A DNA stretch of 64,000 nt from Sphingobacteriaceae bacterium (GCA_017745075.1 JAGIAD010000001.1:62001-126000), one strand, 5' to 3'; positions 33,796 through 42,938 are shown, numbered from the stretch's first letter. Program-made: numbers and translations. The notes: generated from the letters alone by a model not told the origin.

Positions 33796-33837
33796 AAAAA
33801 AATCTCCATTTGAACGAATCCAAATGGAGATTTTTTT
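33796..33837. terminator. Bidirectional terminator after the spm gene
   Basis: AAAAAAATCTCCATTTG (33796-33812) pairs perfectly with CAAATGGAGATTTTTTT (33821-33837) around AACGAATC. T-runs exist on both strands, so it can also serve the convergent small gene at 33868-34104. Confidence 0.9.
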
Positions 33838-33867
33838 TTTATGAGCATTATATAAATGTGCAATAAA

Positions 33868-34104
33868 TTACGAAACCGGAAGGGAAATCCTGCTGATGAT
33901 TTCGTCAATAGCATCCGGATCTATCGCTGCATTTTTTGAAGCACACCATTTTTTACTTTTGTTATCCAACCAGATACAAAAAGAATGGTAACCATCTAAA
34001 ACAACAGCATAGGTTTCATGAAAATCATCTTGGATACGCATGCAAAATCCCTTAAAAATTTTGCCTCTCACTATGAATTGCAGGGTTGAATAATTTTCTA
34101 ACAT
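33868..34104 (-). CDS. Small hypothetical protein
   Basis: A 78-residue protein from an ATG at 34104 (MLENYSTLQFIVRGKIFKGF, then CMRIQDDFHETYAVVLDGYH, SFCIWLDNKSKKWCASKNAA, IDPDAIDEIISRISLPVS). The pattern of beta strands followed by a helix suggests a small compact cytoplasmic domain. I do not recognise the family. It has a shared terminator downstream and a free upstream gap, which supports it being a real gene. Confidence 0.6.
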   Translation of the reverse strand: MLENYSTLQFIVRGKIFKGFCMRIQDDFHETYAVVLDGYHSFCIWLDNKSKKWCASKNAAIDPDAIDEIISRISLPVS

Positions 34105-34204
34105 GGCTCATTATACTTTTGGTTAATCTACAACAAATTATAAATGAGAATGTTTCGTTAATTTAAAGGAATTAATAATTAATTCTTAAACAATGTAATA
34201 CCGC

Positions 34205-34645
34205 TTAACCTATGTTTAACATGTTGGAGTAGCCTTTAGCTATTAAACGTTTTTTTGAAGGTAAATATATTTCACACTGAAGATTTAATATCGTGCGGCC
34301 TCTTTTAACAATTGAAGTTTCAGCAAGCACTTCATCACCTTCACTTGCTGTTGCAAAATAATCGATATAATTACTTACAGTTGTATAACGTTCATTTAAT
34401 CCCATGGTAAAAACCGTAGCACCAATCAGGTCGTCAATAATTCCTGCGGTTACACCGCCGTGTAAAATCTGGTAGGGATTGGTCATTTCTTTACGAATGG
34501 TATACTTACAAACCAAAACACCATGTTCTGCCCTGACCAATACCGGGGCTAGCCAGTTCATAAAATTTGATGGCGAATTGGTGATGACTTTGCCGATTGA
34601 TTGCCTTAAAAAATTGAGGCGCTGTTCGCTTAAAGATAACTCCAT
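34205..34645 (-). CDS. PaaI-family hotdog thioesterase
   Basis: A 146-residue hotdog-fold thioesterase. The catalytic region is NPYQILHGGVTAGIIDDLIG with the HGG motif and an Asp at the active-site helix; GDEVLAETSIVKRGRTILNL follows as the central strand. Family members hydrolyse acyl-CoA thioesters; the substrate here is unknown. It stands alone, with a 361-bp repeat-filled gap upstream. Confidence 0.88.
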   Translation of the reverse strand: MELSLSEQRLNFLRQSIGKVITNSPSNFMNWLAPVLVRAEHGVLVCKYTIRKEMTNPYQILHGGVTAGIIDDLIGATVFTMGLNERYTTVSNYIDYFATASEGDEVLAETSIVKRGRTILNLQCEIYLPSKKRLIAKGYSNMLNIG

Positions 34646-34702
34646 GTAGATGTAATTAATGTAAGATGGATGAGGTAAAAGTAAGGAAAATGGTTTATAA
34701 TG

Positions 34703-34786
34703 TTTAGGGTTTAGGGTTTAGGGTTTAGGGTTTAGGGTTTAGGGTTTAGGGTTTAGGGTTTAGGGTTTAGGGTTTAGGGTTTAGGG
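34703..34786. repeat. TTTAGGG tandem array, 12 copies
   Basis: Twelve uninterrupted TTTAGGG heptamers, 84 bp, in the gap upstream of the thioesterase gene. The unit is the same as the plant-type telomere repeat, but position and length mark it as an ordinary intergenic tandem array. Confidence 0.97.
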
Positions 34787-34859
34787 ATAGAAAGGCTGAG
34801 CGCTGAAAGGTTTAATGAAATGGAATAATATAAGATGTATAATGTAATCATGTAAGAGG

Positions 34860-35000
34860 GATGATGGAGGTATTATTTGGCTATTTACAGTCTCACATTT
34901 TCCATCATCCATTTTCCATCTTAGCTGTTCCATCTCATCTATTCCCCCATCCCTTTTCCATCTCACCTTTTCCATCTTCCATATTCCATCCTACATATGT
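34860..35000. repeat. TTTTCCATC word array
   Basis: ATTTTCCATC, TTTTCCATCTT, CTTTTCCATCTC, CTTTTCCATCTTCC and ATATTCCATCC recur with varied spacers, next to the reverse-sense GATGATGGAGG. With the TTTAGGG array this fills the 34646-35006 gap; I see no gene there. Confidence 0.75.
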
Positions 35001-35006
35001 TCTATT

Positions 35007-37463
35007 CTAAATCGGTACAATCACTTTGAAGCTAAAATTTCTGCCCATGTTATAAATTCCTGAACGGCCATTTGGCGATTGGTTATAATATTCGAAATAT
35101 TTAAGCCTGTTCAAATTAGACTGGTACGCCACGTTGAAAATATTATCTGCCTGCAGAAAAATATCGCAGAATGTTTTTCCTTTCCTGGATCTCAAGGTTG
35201 AACCGATGCCACCGTTAACCAGTGTATAACCGGCTGTAAAAGTCTCGGTATTATCTAAAGCATAAAACTTATCCTGATCGCCAAAAAAGGCCGCATCGAT
35301 TTTGATATAAGGTTGAGCAAAAATGCCAATAGGTTTCTGTGCGGTGGCCTTTATCTCTGTTCTTACCTGTAAAGGTGGAATAAATGGCAGATATTTAGCT
35401 TCACGACCATATTTATTCAATAGTTCCTGGTTTTGGTTTAAGCCTACAATGTAAGCTAAACTATTACTAAAACTTAACCATTTTATTGTTCCGGGATGGA
35501 GATTAACAGAAACCTCTGCTCCATACAACCTCGCTTTTGATTGCTGATACTGATAAGTCAGGTTACCTGGCACAATAACCACCGGATTTCCATTCGCATC
35601 TGTTAAACGCGATTGATAGATATAATTCTGAATGTTGTTATTAAAAAGTTCCAGGCTAATATCAGCATCTTTCAAATAGGCAATAATACCAATATCTTCC
35701 TGCAGGTTAAATTCGGGTTTAAAAGTGCGGTTGCCCAGGTAAACAATATGTGCACCGGGATCTAAGCCATTTGACCCAATTTCGGTAATATTTGGCGCAC
35801 GGTACCCCCTGGCTATATTTGCCTTAATTAATAATTTTTCGGAGATGTTATAGGTGAAACCCAAACTTCCGGATAAGCCATAGTAATTTTTGCTGAAAGA
35901 AGGAAACTGCAATTGCCCTGTACCATCAGTAGCACTTACCTGCTTACCGAAACCCGTTTTCGGATCGTTACCAACATAAAAATCGTCCCATCTGATATTT
36001 CTTCTATCCAATCTTAATCCACCGGAAATATCGATTTTCCCCATTGATTTCTTTGCAAAATAAAAAGCTCCGATATCAAAAAGATCATAATCGGGAATTG
36101 GGAAATCGGTGGCAGCCTTACTCCTGTTGCCCTGATACATGCCGTTTACTCCCACTGTACTTTCAATCCCCGCGTAATCCGGCAGGTTATATTTAAAATC
36201 GTAATTAAAGGTATTAAGCACCACATAAAGGCCAGCCTGGCCTGGTAGTGTAGGATGATTATATTCCCTCCTTACGCTTTGCTGTCCGCCGATCAATATA
36301 TTCAAATCACTCGTACCAAATTTAAACTGGCTCGTATTGTAAAAACGGAAATGCTGAATGTGCTGGTGCAAAGGATTAATCGCATAGCTGTTCAGGTCGC
36401 TTTCGGGTACAATAGGTCTATTTTTGATATCGTCGCCATCATCCAACACCTGCCTGGTAAATTTTCTGGACAGGGAATCTCTGCTACCATCGGGTATTTC
36501 CATTAAATTATCATAATAGGTTACGGCGGTTTTAGAAAATCCCCAGGTTTTATCAACCCTTGCAGCGGCCGATAAACTATACTCTCTGAAAGCCGTTCCA
36601 TAAACCAATCCGTCAACTTTATTTTTATAATTATGCGCTGTTTTTCCAGTTGCCCTAAACGTATACTTCCAATCGTTTTTATGGTAAGCAAGTCCGATTG
36701 ATGATCCAACCAAACCATTGTTACTCTGATAGTTTGCAGTAAAATCACCTTTTAGTTCTCCGTTTCCAATAGTGGGCGTATAAGGGATCATGTTGATTAC
36801 CCCTGCCAGTGCATCAGAGCCATAGGTTAAACTGGCCGGTCCCTTTACTACTTCGGCCCTCGTGATGGCATATTCATCCACTTCGATTCCATGTTCATCG
36901 CCCCATTGCTGCCCCTCCTGCCTTAAACCATCATACAGGGTTAATACCCGGTTATAACCCAAACCACGTATAAAGGGCTTGGAAACATTTGGCCCTGTGG
37001 TCACAGCAGTAACGCCGGGAACTCCCTTAACAATGGCTTCGATTAAATTGGTATTTACATTCTGATCCATTGATTTCCGGGAGATTACTGCAATAGGTAC
37101 AGGACTCTTGCGTAGTTCAGTGGCCCGGTTAACACCGGTAATAACCACATCATTCAGGTTTGACGACAGGCTTAACAGCGCGGTAATGATCGTTGTAGTA
37201 TCTCTCTGCAGTGCAACCTTGACCTTTTTCGACTGGTAACCAATGCCGGAAAAAACAAGATCGTAATTTCCTGAAGGAAGGTTATTAAACTGGTAATTGC
37301 CAGAGATATCGGATTTGGTAGTTCTATTGAATCCTAAAATTTTTACGGTGATGTTTTCTACAGGTTCGTTTTGAGAAGTAACCAAACCTTTAAGGGTTAA
37401 CTTTTGCGCCATTACATTTAGCGACATCAAAAAGCAAAAACAGGATAATAACAGTGAATTCAT
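35007..37463 (-). CDS. TonB-dependent receptor
   Basis: An 818-residue outer-membrane receptor. Signal peptide 1-19 (ending VMAQ), a carboxypeptidase-like domain (about 22-108, LKGLVTSQNEPVENITVKIL), a plug (about 118-235, PIAVISRKSMDQN, VSKPFIRGLGYNRVLTLYDG, VVKGPASLTYGSDALAGVIN) and a 22-strand barrel ending in FSFKVIVPI. The plug sequence with LYDGLRQEGQQWGDEHGIEV resembles metal and metal-chelate receptors rather than SusC proteins, and there is no SusD partner. The operator-like palindromes right upstream support metal control. The substrate is inferred, not shown. Confidence 0.9.
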   Translation of the reverse strand: MNSLLLSCFCFLMSLNVMAQKLTLKGLVTSQNEPVENITVKILGFNRTTKSDISGNYQFNNLPSGNYDLVFSGIGYQSKKVKVALQRDTTTIITALLSLSSNLNDVVITGVNRATELRKSPVPIAVISRKSMDQNVNTNLIEAIVKGVPGVTAVTTGPNVSKPFIRGLGYNRVLTLYDGLRQEGQQWGDEHGIEVDEYAITRAEVVKGPASLTYGSDALAGVINMIPYTPTIGNGELKGDFTANYQSNNGLVGSSIGLAYHKNDWKYTFRATGKTAHNYKNKVDGLVYGTAFREYSLSAAARVDKTWGFSKTAVTYYDNLMEIPDGSRDSLSRKFTRQVLDDGDDIKNRPIVPESDLNSYAINPLHQHIQHFRFYNTSQFKFGTSDLNILIGGQQSVRREYNHPTLPGQAGLYVVLNTFNYDFKYNLPDYAGIESTVGVNGMYQGNRSKAATDFPIPDYDLFDIGAFYFAKKSMGKIDISGGLRLDRRNIRWDDFYVGNDPKTGFGKQVSATDGTGQLQFPSFSKNYYGLSGSLGFTYNISEKLLIKANIARGYRAPNITEIGSNGLDPGAHIVYLGNRTFKPEFNLQEDIGIIAYLKDADISLELFNNNIQNYIYQSRLTDANGNPVVIVPGNLTYQYQQSKARLYGAEVSVNLHPGTIKWLSFSNSLAYIVGLNQNQELLNKYGREAKYLPFIPPLQVRTEIKATAQKPIGIFAQPYIKIDAAFFGDQDKFYALDNTETFTAGYTLVNGGIGSTLRSRKGKTFCDIFLQADNIFNVAYQSNLNRLKYFEYYNQSPNGRSGIYNMGRNFSFKVIVPI

Positions 37464-37473
37464 GAACGAATTG

Positions 37474-37545
37474 ATTTATCTAAATTTAATTTTAGACAAA
37501 TCTAAATTTTAATTTAAATATATCAAATTAAATATTTAGATAAAT
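37474..37545 (-). promoter_or_regulatory. Nested palindromes upstream of the TonB-dependent receptor gene
   Basis: TTTAGACAAATCTAAA (37491-37506) is a 6-4-6 palindrome 28 bp before the start codon. It is enclosed by 12-bp inverted arms ATTTATCTAAAT (37474-37485) and ATTTAGATAAAT (37534-37545). The half-site TTTAGA/TCTAAA thus occurs four times (37479, 37491, 37501, 37535). The 6-4-6 shape recalls DtxR/MntR-family operators. Confidence 0.6.
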
Positions 37546-37620
37546 AGCGGAAGGCGTTGGGCGGAGAGCGTTCAGCAGAGTGCAGATAGCGTTTAGCGGA
37601 GAGCGATTAGCGTAAGGCTT
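37546..37620. repeat. GCGTTTAGCGGAGAGCG-type word array
   Basis: Loose repeats of AGCGTTTAGCGGA, GCGGAGAGCG and AGCGATTAGCG in the gap between the receptor and GH3 genes; words of the same kind occur at 12364-12395, 18797-18840 and around 32254-32280. Confidence 0.55.
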
Positions 37621-37668
37621 TTAATGGGAAAGTGATTAAGAAAATTTAAACGGGTGTTTTATTAAACT

Positions 37669-37705
37669 AGAAAGGGTAATTTTCTAATTGAAAATTACCC
37701 TTTCT
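37669..37705 (-). terminator. 16-bp perfect hairpin downstream of the GH3 gene
   Basis: AGAAAGGGTAATTTTC (37669-37684) and GAAAATTACCCTTTCT (37690-37705) around TAATT. It lies 68 bp beyond the GH3 stop, at the end of the carbohydrate locus. The T-run is weak. Confidence 0.6.
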
Positions 37706-37772
37706 ATATTCGAACGATCTGGCTATGGCGATTCGTTCTTGGAACCTCATAGCTTACTAATCACAGTATATG

Positions 37773-39971
37773 TTATTTAACCGTTATTTTAAGTTTTTGA
37801 GTGATATTACCGGACGAATTTCCGAGCTGGAGTACAAAATCTCCCGATTCAAGATTCCAATCTTTTTTACTTTCATCATAAAAGGCAAAATCTGATACTT
37901 TTACATCCATTTCAACATTTTTTGTTTCTCCTGGCTGCAGGAATACTTTTTCAAAGGCTTTCAGCTCTTTTAGCGGACGCGAAACACTGCAAACAGGATC
38001 GTTCACATATAACTGGGCAACCTCAGCTCCGTAGCGTGCTCCTGTATTTTTAACCGTGAACCTGACCTTGATGATATCCTCTTTACCATAAACTGATTTA
38101 TCAGTAGAAAGCGTACCTAAATTAAAACTGGTATAAGAAAGACCGTATCCGAAAGGGTATTGAGGTGCTATTTTTTTTGTATCAAACCAACGGTAGCCTA
38201 CCAAAATATCTTCCTTGTAATATTGGTTAATACTGTCGCCGGGATAAGAAATTTTACCATAAAAATGCGCAGCATTATCTTCCAGTTTTTTTGGAAAAGA
38301 GAACGGCAGTTTACCAGAGGGGTTTACTTCACCCGAAATAACTTCAGCCAATGCGCTTCCGGCTTCGGAACCAAGATACCATCCCTGCATAATGGCCGGT
38401 ACCTTGTTTATCCAGGGCATTGACACGGCATTGCCACTAAGCAACACCACTGCAGTGTTTTTATTTACTTTCAATAAAGCATCAATCAATTTATCCTGGC
38501 CAAAAGGAAGACTGAAAGATTTCCGGTCTCCACCTTCACAGTCCTGAAAGTGGTTTTTATTTAGTCCACCGATAAAAAAGACAATATCAGCTTGTTTTGC
38601 CACCTCAACGGCTGCATTAATTAAGGAATCGGCATTTAATTTCGATGGCTCTTCACGTCCGTATAATGCGGGCCCGGAAGCATAGCCCAGACTGTATGTA
38701 ATATGATCTTTTCCATATTTGGCGATCAATCCGTCCAGTGGCGATTTTTCATAAGCTACCTTAAGTGATGATGAACCTCCACCTATTACAAGGCTCCTGT
38801 CGGCATTTTCGCCAATAACAGCAATCTTTTTAAATTTACCACCCGGAACCGGAAAAAACTGTTTATCATTCTTTAAGAGTACTATACCTTCCTGAGCAAT
38901 TTTACGTGCAGCTTCACTGTGTTCAGGAGAAACGAAACGGCCAAAGGGCCTGTTGGCGCTCATGGTGGTACGGAAAATTAAACGTAGTATACGGCGGGCT
39001 TTATCGTCAAGTAAAGCCACATCGTATTTTCCCTCTTTAATTCCTTTAAGGAAGGGGTTGGCCAGGTAATAATCAGAGTAAGGAAACTTTCCCTTAGTGG
39101 TTAAACCATCAGTATAGGTACCCATTTCGAGATCCAACCCATTTTTAACCGCCTGATCTGTGCTGTGCACGCCTCCCCAATCGCTAATTACCACCCCATC
39201 AAATTTCCAGTCATTTTTCAGGATCTTGTTCAACAGCAAGTCGTTGTGGCAACAATGCTCTCCCCTAAACTGATTGTAGGCACCCATAATCGACCAGGCT
39301 TTCCCTTCCTGCACTGCGGCCTTAAACGCCGGCAGGTAAATTTCGTATAAAGCACGATCACTAAGATCAACATTGATATGTCCGCGCCACTCTTCCTGGT
39401 TGTTCAATGCAAAGTGTTTTACGCAGGCTGCCACACCAATGGATTGAACACCCTGGATATAAGGCACCACCATATGTGAGCTGAGATAAGGATCTTCTCC
39501 CATGTATTCAAAGTTCCTTCCGTTTAAAGGGGTACGGTAAATATTTACTCCCGGCCCCAGCAATACGGTTTTATTGCGGTAACGGGCTTCCTCGCCAATA
39601 GACTTACCGTAAAGCAAAGATAATTTAGGGTTAAAAGAAGCCGCCAGGCAGGTAAGTGCCGGAAATGCGGTACAAGAATCGTTCGTCCAGCCGGCACCGC
39701 CCCACTCATCCCATAAAACTTCTTCGCGGATGCCGTGAGGTCCGTCATCAGTCCAGACTTCTGGTATACCCAAACGGGGTACGCCTTTTGAACTGAATTT
39801 TGATTGCGCATAACAAAGAGACACTTTTTCTTCGGTGGTCATCAGTGAAAGTGCATTTTCAACCCTTTTCTCAAGCGGCTGACTCAGATCGAGGTAAACC
39901 GGCTGTTTTTGCTGTGCGCCCGCTAATAAGGAGGCGCACAGTACTGTTACCGTTAATACTATTGATTTCAT
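37773..39971 (-). CDS. bglX: Glycoside hydrolase family 3 beta-glucosidase-type enzyme
   Basis: A 732-residue exported GH3 (signal 1-20). The N-terminal barrel has EVWTDDGPHGIREE, CVKHFALNNQEEWRG and the nucleophile Asp264 in GVVISDWGGVHS. The alpha/beta sandwich follows (GIVLLKNDKQFFPVPG, GGDRKSFSLP), and a fibronectin-III-like domain closes the protein (DYYLV-like ... FTVKNTGARYGAEVAQLYVN). Family members remove beta-linked glucose or xylose from the non-reducing end. Within this locus it would finish xyloglucan oligosaccharides after GH31. It is 32 nt downstream of GH31. Confidence 0.93.
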   Translation of the reverse strand: MKSIVLTVTVLCASLLAGAQQKQPVYLDLSQPLEKRVENALSLMTTEEKVSLCYAQSKFSSKGVPRLGIPEVWTDDGPHGIREEVLWDEWGGAGWTNDSCTAFPALTCLAASFNPKLSLLYGKSIGEEARYRNKTVLLGPGVNIYRTPLNGRNFEYMGEDPYLSSHMVVPYIQGVQSIGVAACVKHFALNNQEEWRGHINVDLSDRALYEIYLPAFKAAVQEGKAWSIMGAYNQFRGEHCCHNDLLLNKILKNDWKFDGVVISDWGGVHSTDQAVKNGLDLEMGTYTDGLTTKGKFPYSDYYLANPFLKGIKEGKYDVALLDDKARRILRLIFRTTMSANRPFGRFVSPEHSEAARKIAQEGIVLLKNDKQFFPVPGGKFKKIAVIGENADRSLVIGGGSSSLKVAYEKSPLDGLIAKYGKDHITYSLGYASGPALYGREEPSKLNADSLINAAVEVAKQADIVFFIGGLNKNHFQDCEGGDRKSFSLPFGQDKLIDALLKVNKNTAVVLLSGNAVSMPWINKVPAIMQGWYLGSEAGSALAEVISGEVNPSGKLPFSFPKKLEDNAAHFYGKISYPGDSINQYYKEDILVGYRWFDTKKIAPQYPFGYGLSYTSFNLGTLSTDKSVYGKEDIIKVRFTVKNTGARYGAEVAQLYVNDPVCSVSRPLKELKAFEKVFLQPGETKNVEMDVKVSDFAFYDESKKDWNLESGDFVLQLGNSSGNITQKLKITVK

Positions 39972-40003
39972 TAATTGTATGTGTGTGTTTAAAGCAAAAT
40001 CTA

Positions 40004-42820
40004 TTAAAACTTTATTATGGTTTTGGTTCCATCGTAGCGAACGGTCTTTGGCGCTGCATTTGTTTTGCCAATAACCACTACCCGGAAAGTTCTGTTCGTT
40101 AACATGCCCTGGAAATTACCTTTACGCTGATTGATTACCAGCATGTCTTTATCGTTTAAATATTCAAAATCGATGGTAGAAAAGGCACCTTTTTCATAAT
40201 TATAGTTACTGCCTTCGTCTTCATATAAACTAAACTTACCATCTTTACCTTTATAAATCCTGATTTCGATATTATCGGGTTTCTTTTCTGAAGTATATTG
40301 CATTACATCGCCAACAGGCAAAATAGTACCCGCAGGAACAAAAAGAGGGATGCGCTCAAGCGGGGCTTCGACATTTACCTTCTGGCCACCTTCAATCTGT
40401 TTGTGGGTATAGAAATCATACCATTTGGTTCCCGAAGGAAAATAAACTTCCCGGCTACGTGCTTTGTAACTATAAACCGGGCATACCATTAAGCCTGAAC
40501 CCAAAAGAAACTGGTCGCTCACCCCATAGGTTTTCTGATCTGCAGTGTAATCCATTGCGAGCGATCTCATTAGGGTATAGTCTTTATGGTATGCCATCCC
40601 GGCTAAAGAGTAGATGTAGGGCATTAATCTATAGCGTAGTTCATCATAATAAACCAAACTTTTGTAAACCGGATGACCTTCCGGCGCGAGGTTGTAAATT
40701 TCGCGGTAAGGGAACTGACCATGGCTCCTGAAAAGCGGGCTGAATGCTCCAAACTGAAACCAGCGCAGGTTCAGTTCGCGCCATTCTTTTAAATCGGCAT
40801 TTTCATTCCCTGTTGCATCAAAAGCATTCTGGCCTTCAACATAGCGTTTTTCTACGCAAAAGCCGCCAATATCCATGGTCCAGAACGGAATACCCGACAT
40901 GGCAAAATTCATACCGGCAGGAATCTGCGCTTTAAGGTCTTCCCATCTCGATGCAATATCGCCGCTCCAGGTAGCGGTAGAATACCTTTGTAAACCCGCA
41001 AAGCCAGATCGCGTTAACAAAAATACCCGCTTGTTGTTATCCGCTTCGCGCTGGCCATTATAAATGGCATTGGCATTCATCAGCGCGTAGGCATTAAAAT
41101 ATTTCGTAGAAGAGCCCAGGGCTGTAGGACCACACAGTTTTTTACGGTACTCCATGTCGGTACAATCGCGGATGTTGGGTTCAGAAGCATCCATCCACCA
41201 GGCATCGAATCCCTTTACATAAAGGTTTTCTTTCATCTGTTTCCAGAAGAGTTTTTGTGCATCGGGATTATAGGCATCGTAGAAAGAGCCAACATAGCCC
41301 TTGCCTATCCAATCGCGTATACTGTCCTGTACCGCCTGCATGTACATCCATCCTTTTTGGCTAAATTGTTTAAAATGATCTGTTGTAACATAAAACTTTG
41401 GCCATACCGATATCATAATATTTGCATTTTCTTTATGTACAGAGTCAACCATTCCTTTGGCATCCGGAAACCTGCTCAGGTCAAACTGATGGCTTCCCCA
41501 GGCATTTTCTGGCCAATAACTCCAGTCGAGCACAATATTATCAAGCGGAATTTTACGCTTACGGTATTCATTTACTACTTTTAACAGTTCATCCTGGGTT
41601 TTGTAACGCTCACGGCTCTGCCAAAAGCCCATTGCCCATTTGGGCATAATGCTGGCCTTTCCGGTTAGGGTTCGGTAACCACTGATCACCTCATCCATGT
41701 TTTTACCCGATACGAAATAATAATCCATCTTATCGCCCATTTCTGACCAAAAAGATATATTGCCATTTTTCTCTATCGGAGAAGACGAAAGCGCTTTAAG
41801 GCCTACATAAGAAACGCCTCCATCGGGTTTCCATTCCAGTTTAATCCGGATCCGTTTCCCCTTGGTTAGCGGAAAAGAAAACCTGAAGGTATTCGGGTTC
41901 CACGAAGTTCTCCAACGCTCAGGTACCACCAATTTTCCGTCAAGCCATACTTTGGTATAACCAGCATAGTAGAGACTGAATTTGTAAACATCGGTCTGGT
42001 TGGCAAGAATTTCTCCTTCCCAGGTTACAGCACCATTGTTAAAATTAAAATCTGCGGGGAATTTCTTAACAGTTGTAAGGTTTTCATAGTCGATTGCCGA
42101 TTCCTGACGAACAATAGTTGCACTGCCTTTGTTGATATAGGTTGCTGTAAGCGAGCCTTCCTTGCCATCTTTATTGAAAAGAGTAAACTGGTTCAGGTCT
42201 TTGTAATCTCTGGGATCGCCATATTTACTCTGCGAATAGTTGTCCCATAGAATGCCATAATTTTTTGTAGACATTATAAAAGGCACTGAAACTTTGGTAT
42301 TGTATTGAAAAAGATCTTCGCTTTTGTGTTTATAGTTAAAATCATCAGACTGATGCTGCCCAAGGCCGTAAATAGCCTCGCCTGGCGTGCCCGTAAACAC
42401 TTGCTGGAAGGTATAACCCTTATCGTTTTCTACAGTTAAAGGGCTGAAGGCTCTTTTGGCCTCCTGGAGCAATACCTTTCCGGCCCGATCAGTGAAAGAG
42501 ATACTACCCGAAATCAGGGAAATTTTCACAGTAATATCTTTAGTAGACAATTGTGCAAATGAAGCATTTTTTACAACCTTAAAGGGAACTGCTGCTTTAA
42601 GTCCAGGCAACACACAAAGGCTGGCAACCTGTGGAATAGCATTTTCTGGCGAAGCCTGCACCCTTATGATCTGACTGTTTATAACATTTATTTCAATCGT
42701 TTTGGCTGCTCCTGTCTTTGGGTGTACTTTTATACCATTTTGCAGCGTTTCAACAATATCTACCGCAAGTAGTTGTGTTGTAACAAGCAACAACAGTACA
42801 AAAAAAGAGAATCTTCTCAT
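40004..42820 (-). CDS. GH31 alpha-xylosidase-type enzyme with PA14 insert
   Basis: A 938-residue exported GH31 (signal 1-19). Order: N-terminal beta-sandwich, a PA14-like insert at about 225-355 (YYAGYTKVWLDGKLVVPERW), the barrel with WAMGFWQSRERYKTQDELL, DNIVLDWSYWPE and the nucleophile Asp544 in DAWWMDASEPN, then C-terminal sandwiches with a DUF5110-like end. PA14-bearing GH31 enzymes are the alpha-xylosidases of characterised xyloglucan loci (Cellvibrio, Bacteroides), where the insert helps bind longer chains. That makes removal of xylosyl side chains the likely role. First gene of the two-gene GH31-GH3 unit with its own promoter region. Confidence 0.92.
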   Translation of the reverse strand: MRRFSFFVLLLLVTTQLLAVDIVETLQNGIKVHPKTGAAKTIEINVINSQIIRVQASPENAIPQVASLCVLPGLKAAVPFKVVKNASFAQLSTKDITVKISLISGSISFTDRAGKVLLQEAKRAFSPLTVENDKGYTFQQVFTGTPGEAIYGLGQHQSDDFNYKHKSEDLFQYNTKVSVPFIMSTKNYGILWDNYSQSKYGDPRDYKDLNQFTLFNKDGKEGSLTATYINKGSATIVRQESAIDYENLTTVKKFPADFNFNNGAVTWEGEILANQTDVYKFSLYYAGYTKVWLDGKLVVPERWRTSWNPNTFRFSFPLTKGKRIRIKLEWKPDGGVSYVGLKALSSSPIEKNGNISFWSEMGDKMDYYFVSGKNMDEVISGYRTLTGKASIMPKWAMGFWQSRERYKTQDELLKVVNEYRKRKIPLDNIVLDWSYWPENAWGSHQFDLSRFPDAKGMVDSVHKENANIMISVWPKFYVTTDHFKQFSQKGWMYMQAVQDSIRDWIGKGYVGSFYDAYNPDAQKLFWKQMKENLYVKGFDAWWMDASEPNIRDCTDMEYRKKLCGPTALGSSTKYFNAYALMNANAIYNGQREADNNKRVFLLTRSGFAGLQRYSTATWSGDIASRWEDLKAQIPAGMNFAMSGIPFWTMDIGGFCVEKRYVEGQNAFDATGNENADLKEWRELNLRWFQFGAFSPLFRSHGQFPYREIYNLAPEGHPVYKSLVYYDELRYRLMPYIYSLAGMAYHKDYTLMRSLAMDYTADQKTYGVSDQFLLGSGLMVCPVYSYKARSREVYFPSGTKWYDFYTHKQIEGGQKVNVEAPLERIPLFVPAGTILPVGDVMQYTSEKKPDNIEIRIYKGKDGKFSLYEDEGSNYNYEKGAFSTIDFEYLNDKDMLVINQRKGNFQGMLTNRTFRVVVIGKTNAAPKTVRYDGTKTIIKF

Positions 42821-42873
42821 AAAAGGAATAATGTATTTAATGGTTAGAATAATGTTGTCTGATTTTTATGTTT

Positions 42874-42881
42874 CAAAACTA
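42874..42881 (-). promoter_or_regulatory. Candidate -7 box of the GH31-GH3 unit
   Basis: Minus strand TAGTTTTG matches TAnnTTTG; it lies 53 nt before the GH31 start. The -33 position has no clear TTTG, as expected for an activator-dependent promoter. Confidence 0.5.
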
Positions 42882-42903
42882 CAATACCACATTTTGCACA
42901 CAG

Positions 42904-42938
42904 AGCAGTAATGTTAAATATGTAAGTAGAAATGTTAA
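42904..42938 (-). promoter_or_regulatory. Direct repeats 21 bp apart, candidate HTCS binding site
   Basis: On the minus strand TTAACATTTCTACT (42938-42925) and TTAACATTACTGCT (42917-42904) share TTAACATTnCTnCT. They lie two helical turns apart, just upstream of the -33 region of the GH31 promoter and next to the regulator gene. Confidence 0.55.

Noticed and set aside
34703..34786. TTTAGGG array as a telomere or CRISPR array
   Set aside because: Units are contiguous with no spacers, far from any replicon end, and no cas genes are present.
35007..37463. TonB-dependent receptor as the SusC of the carbohydrate locus
   Set aside because: No SusD follows, it is separated from GH3 by a terminator-like hairpin, and its plug and upstream palindromes fit metal uptake better.
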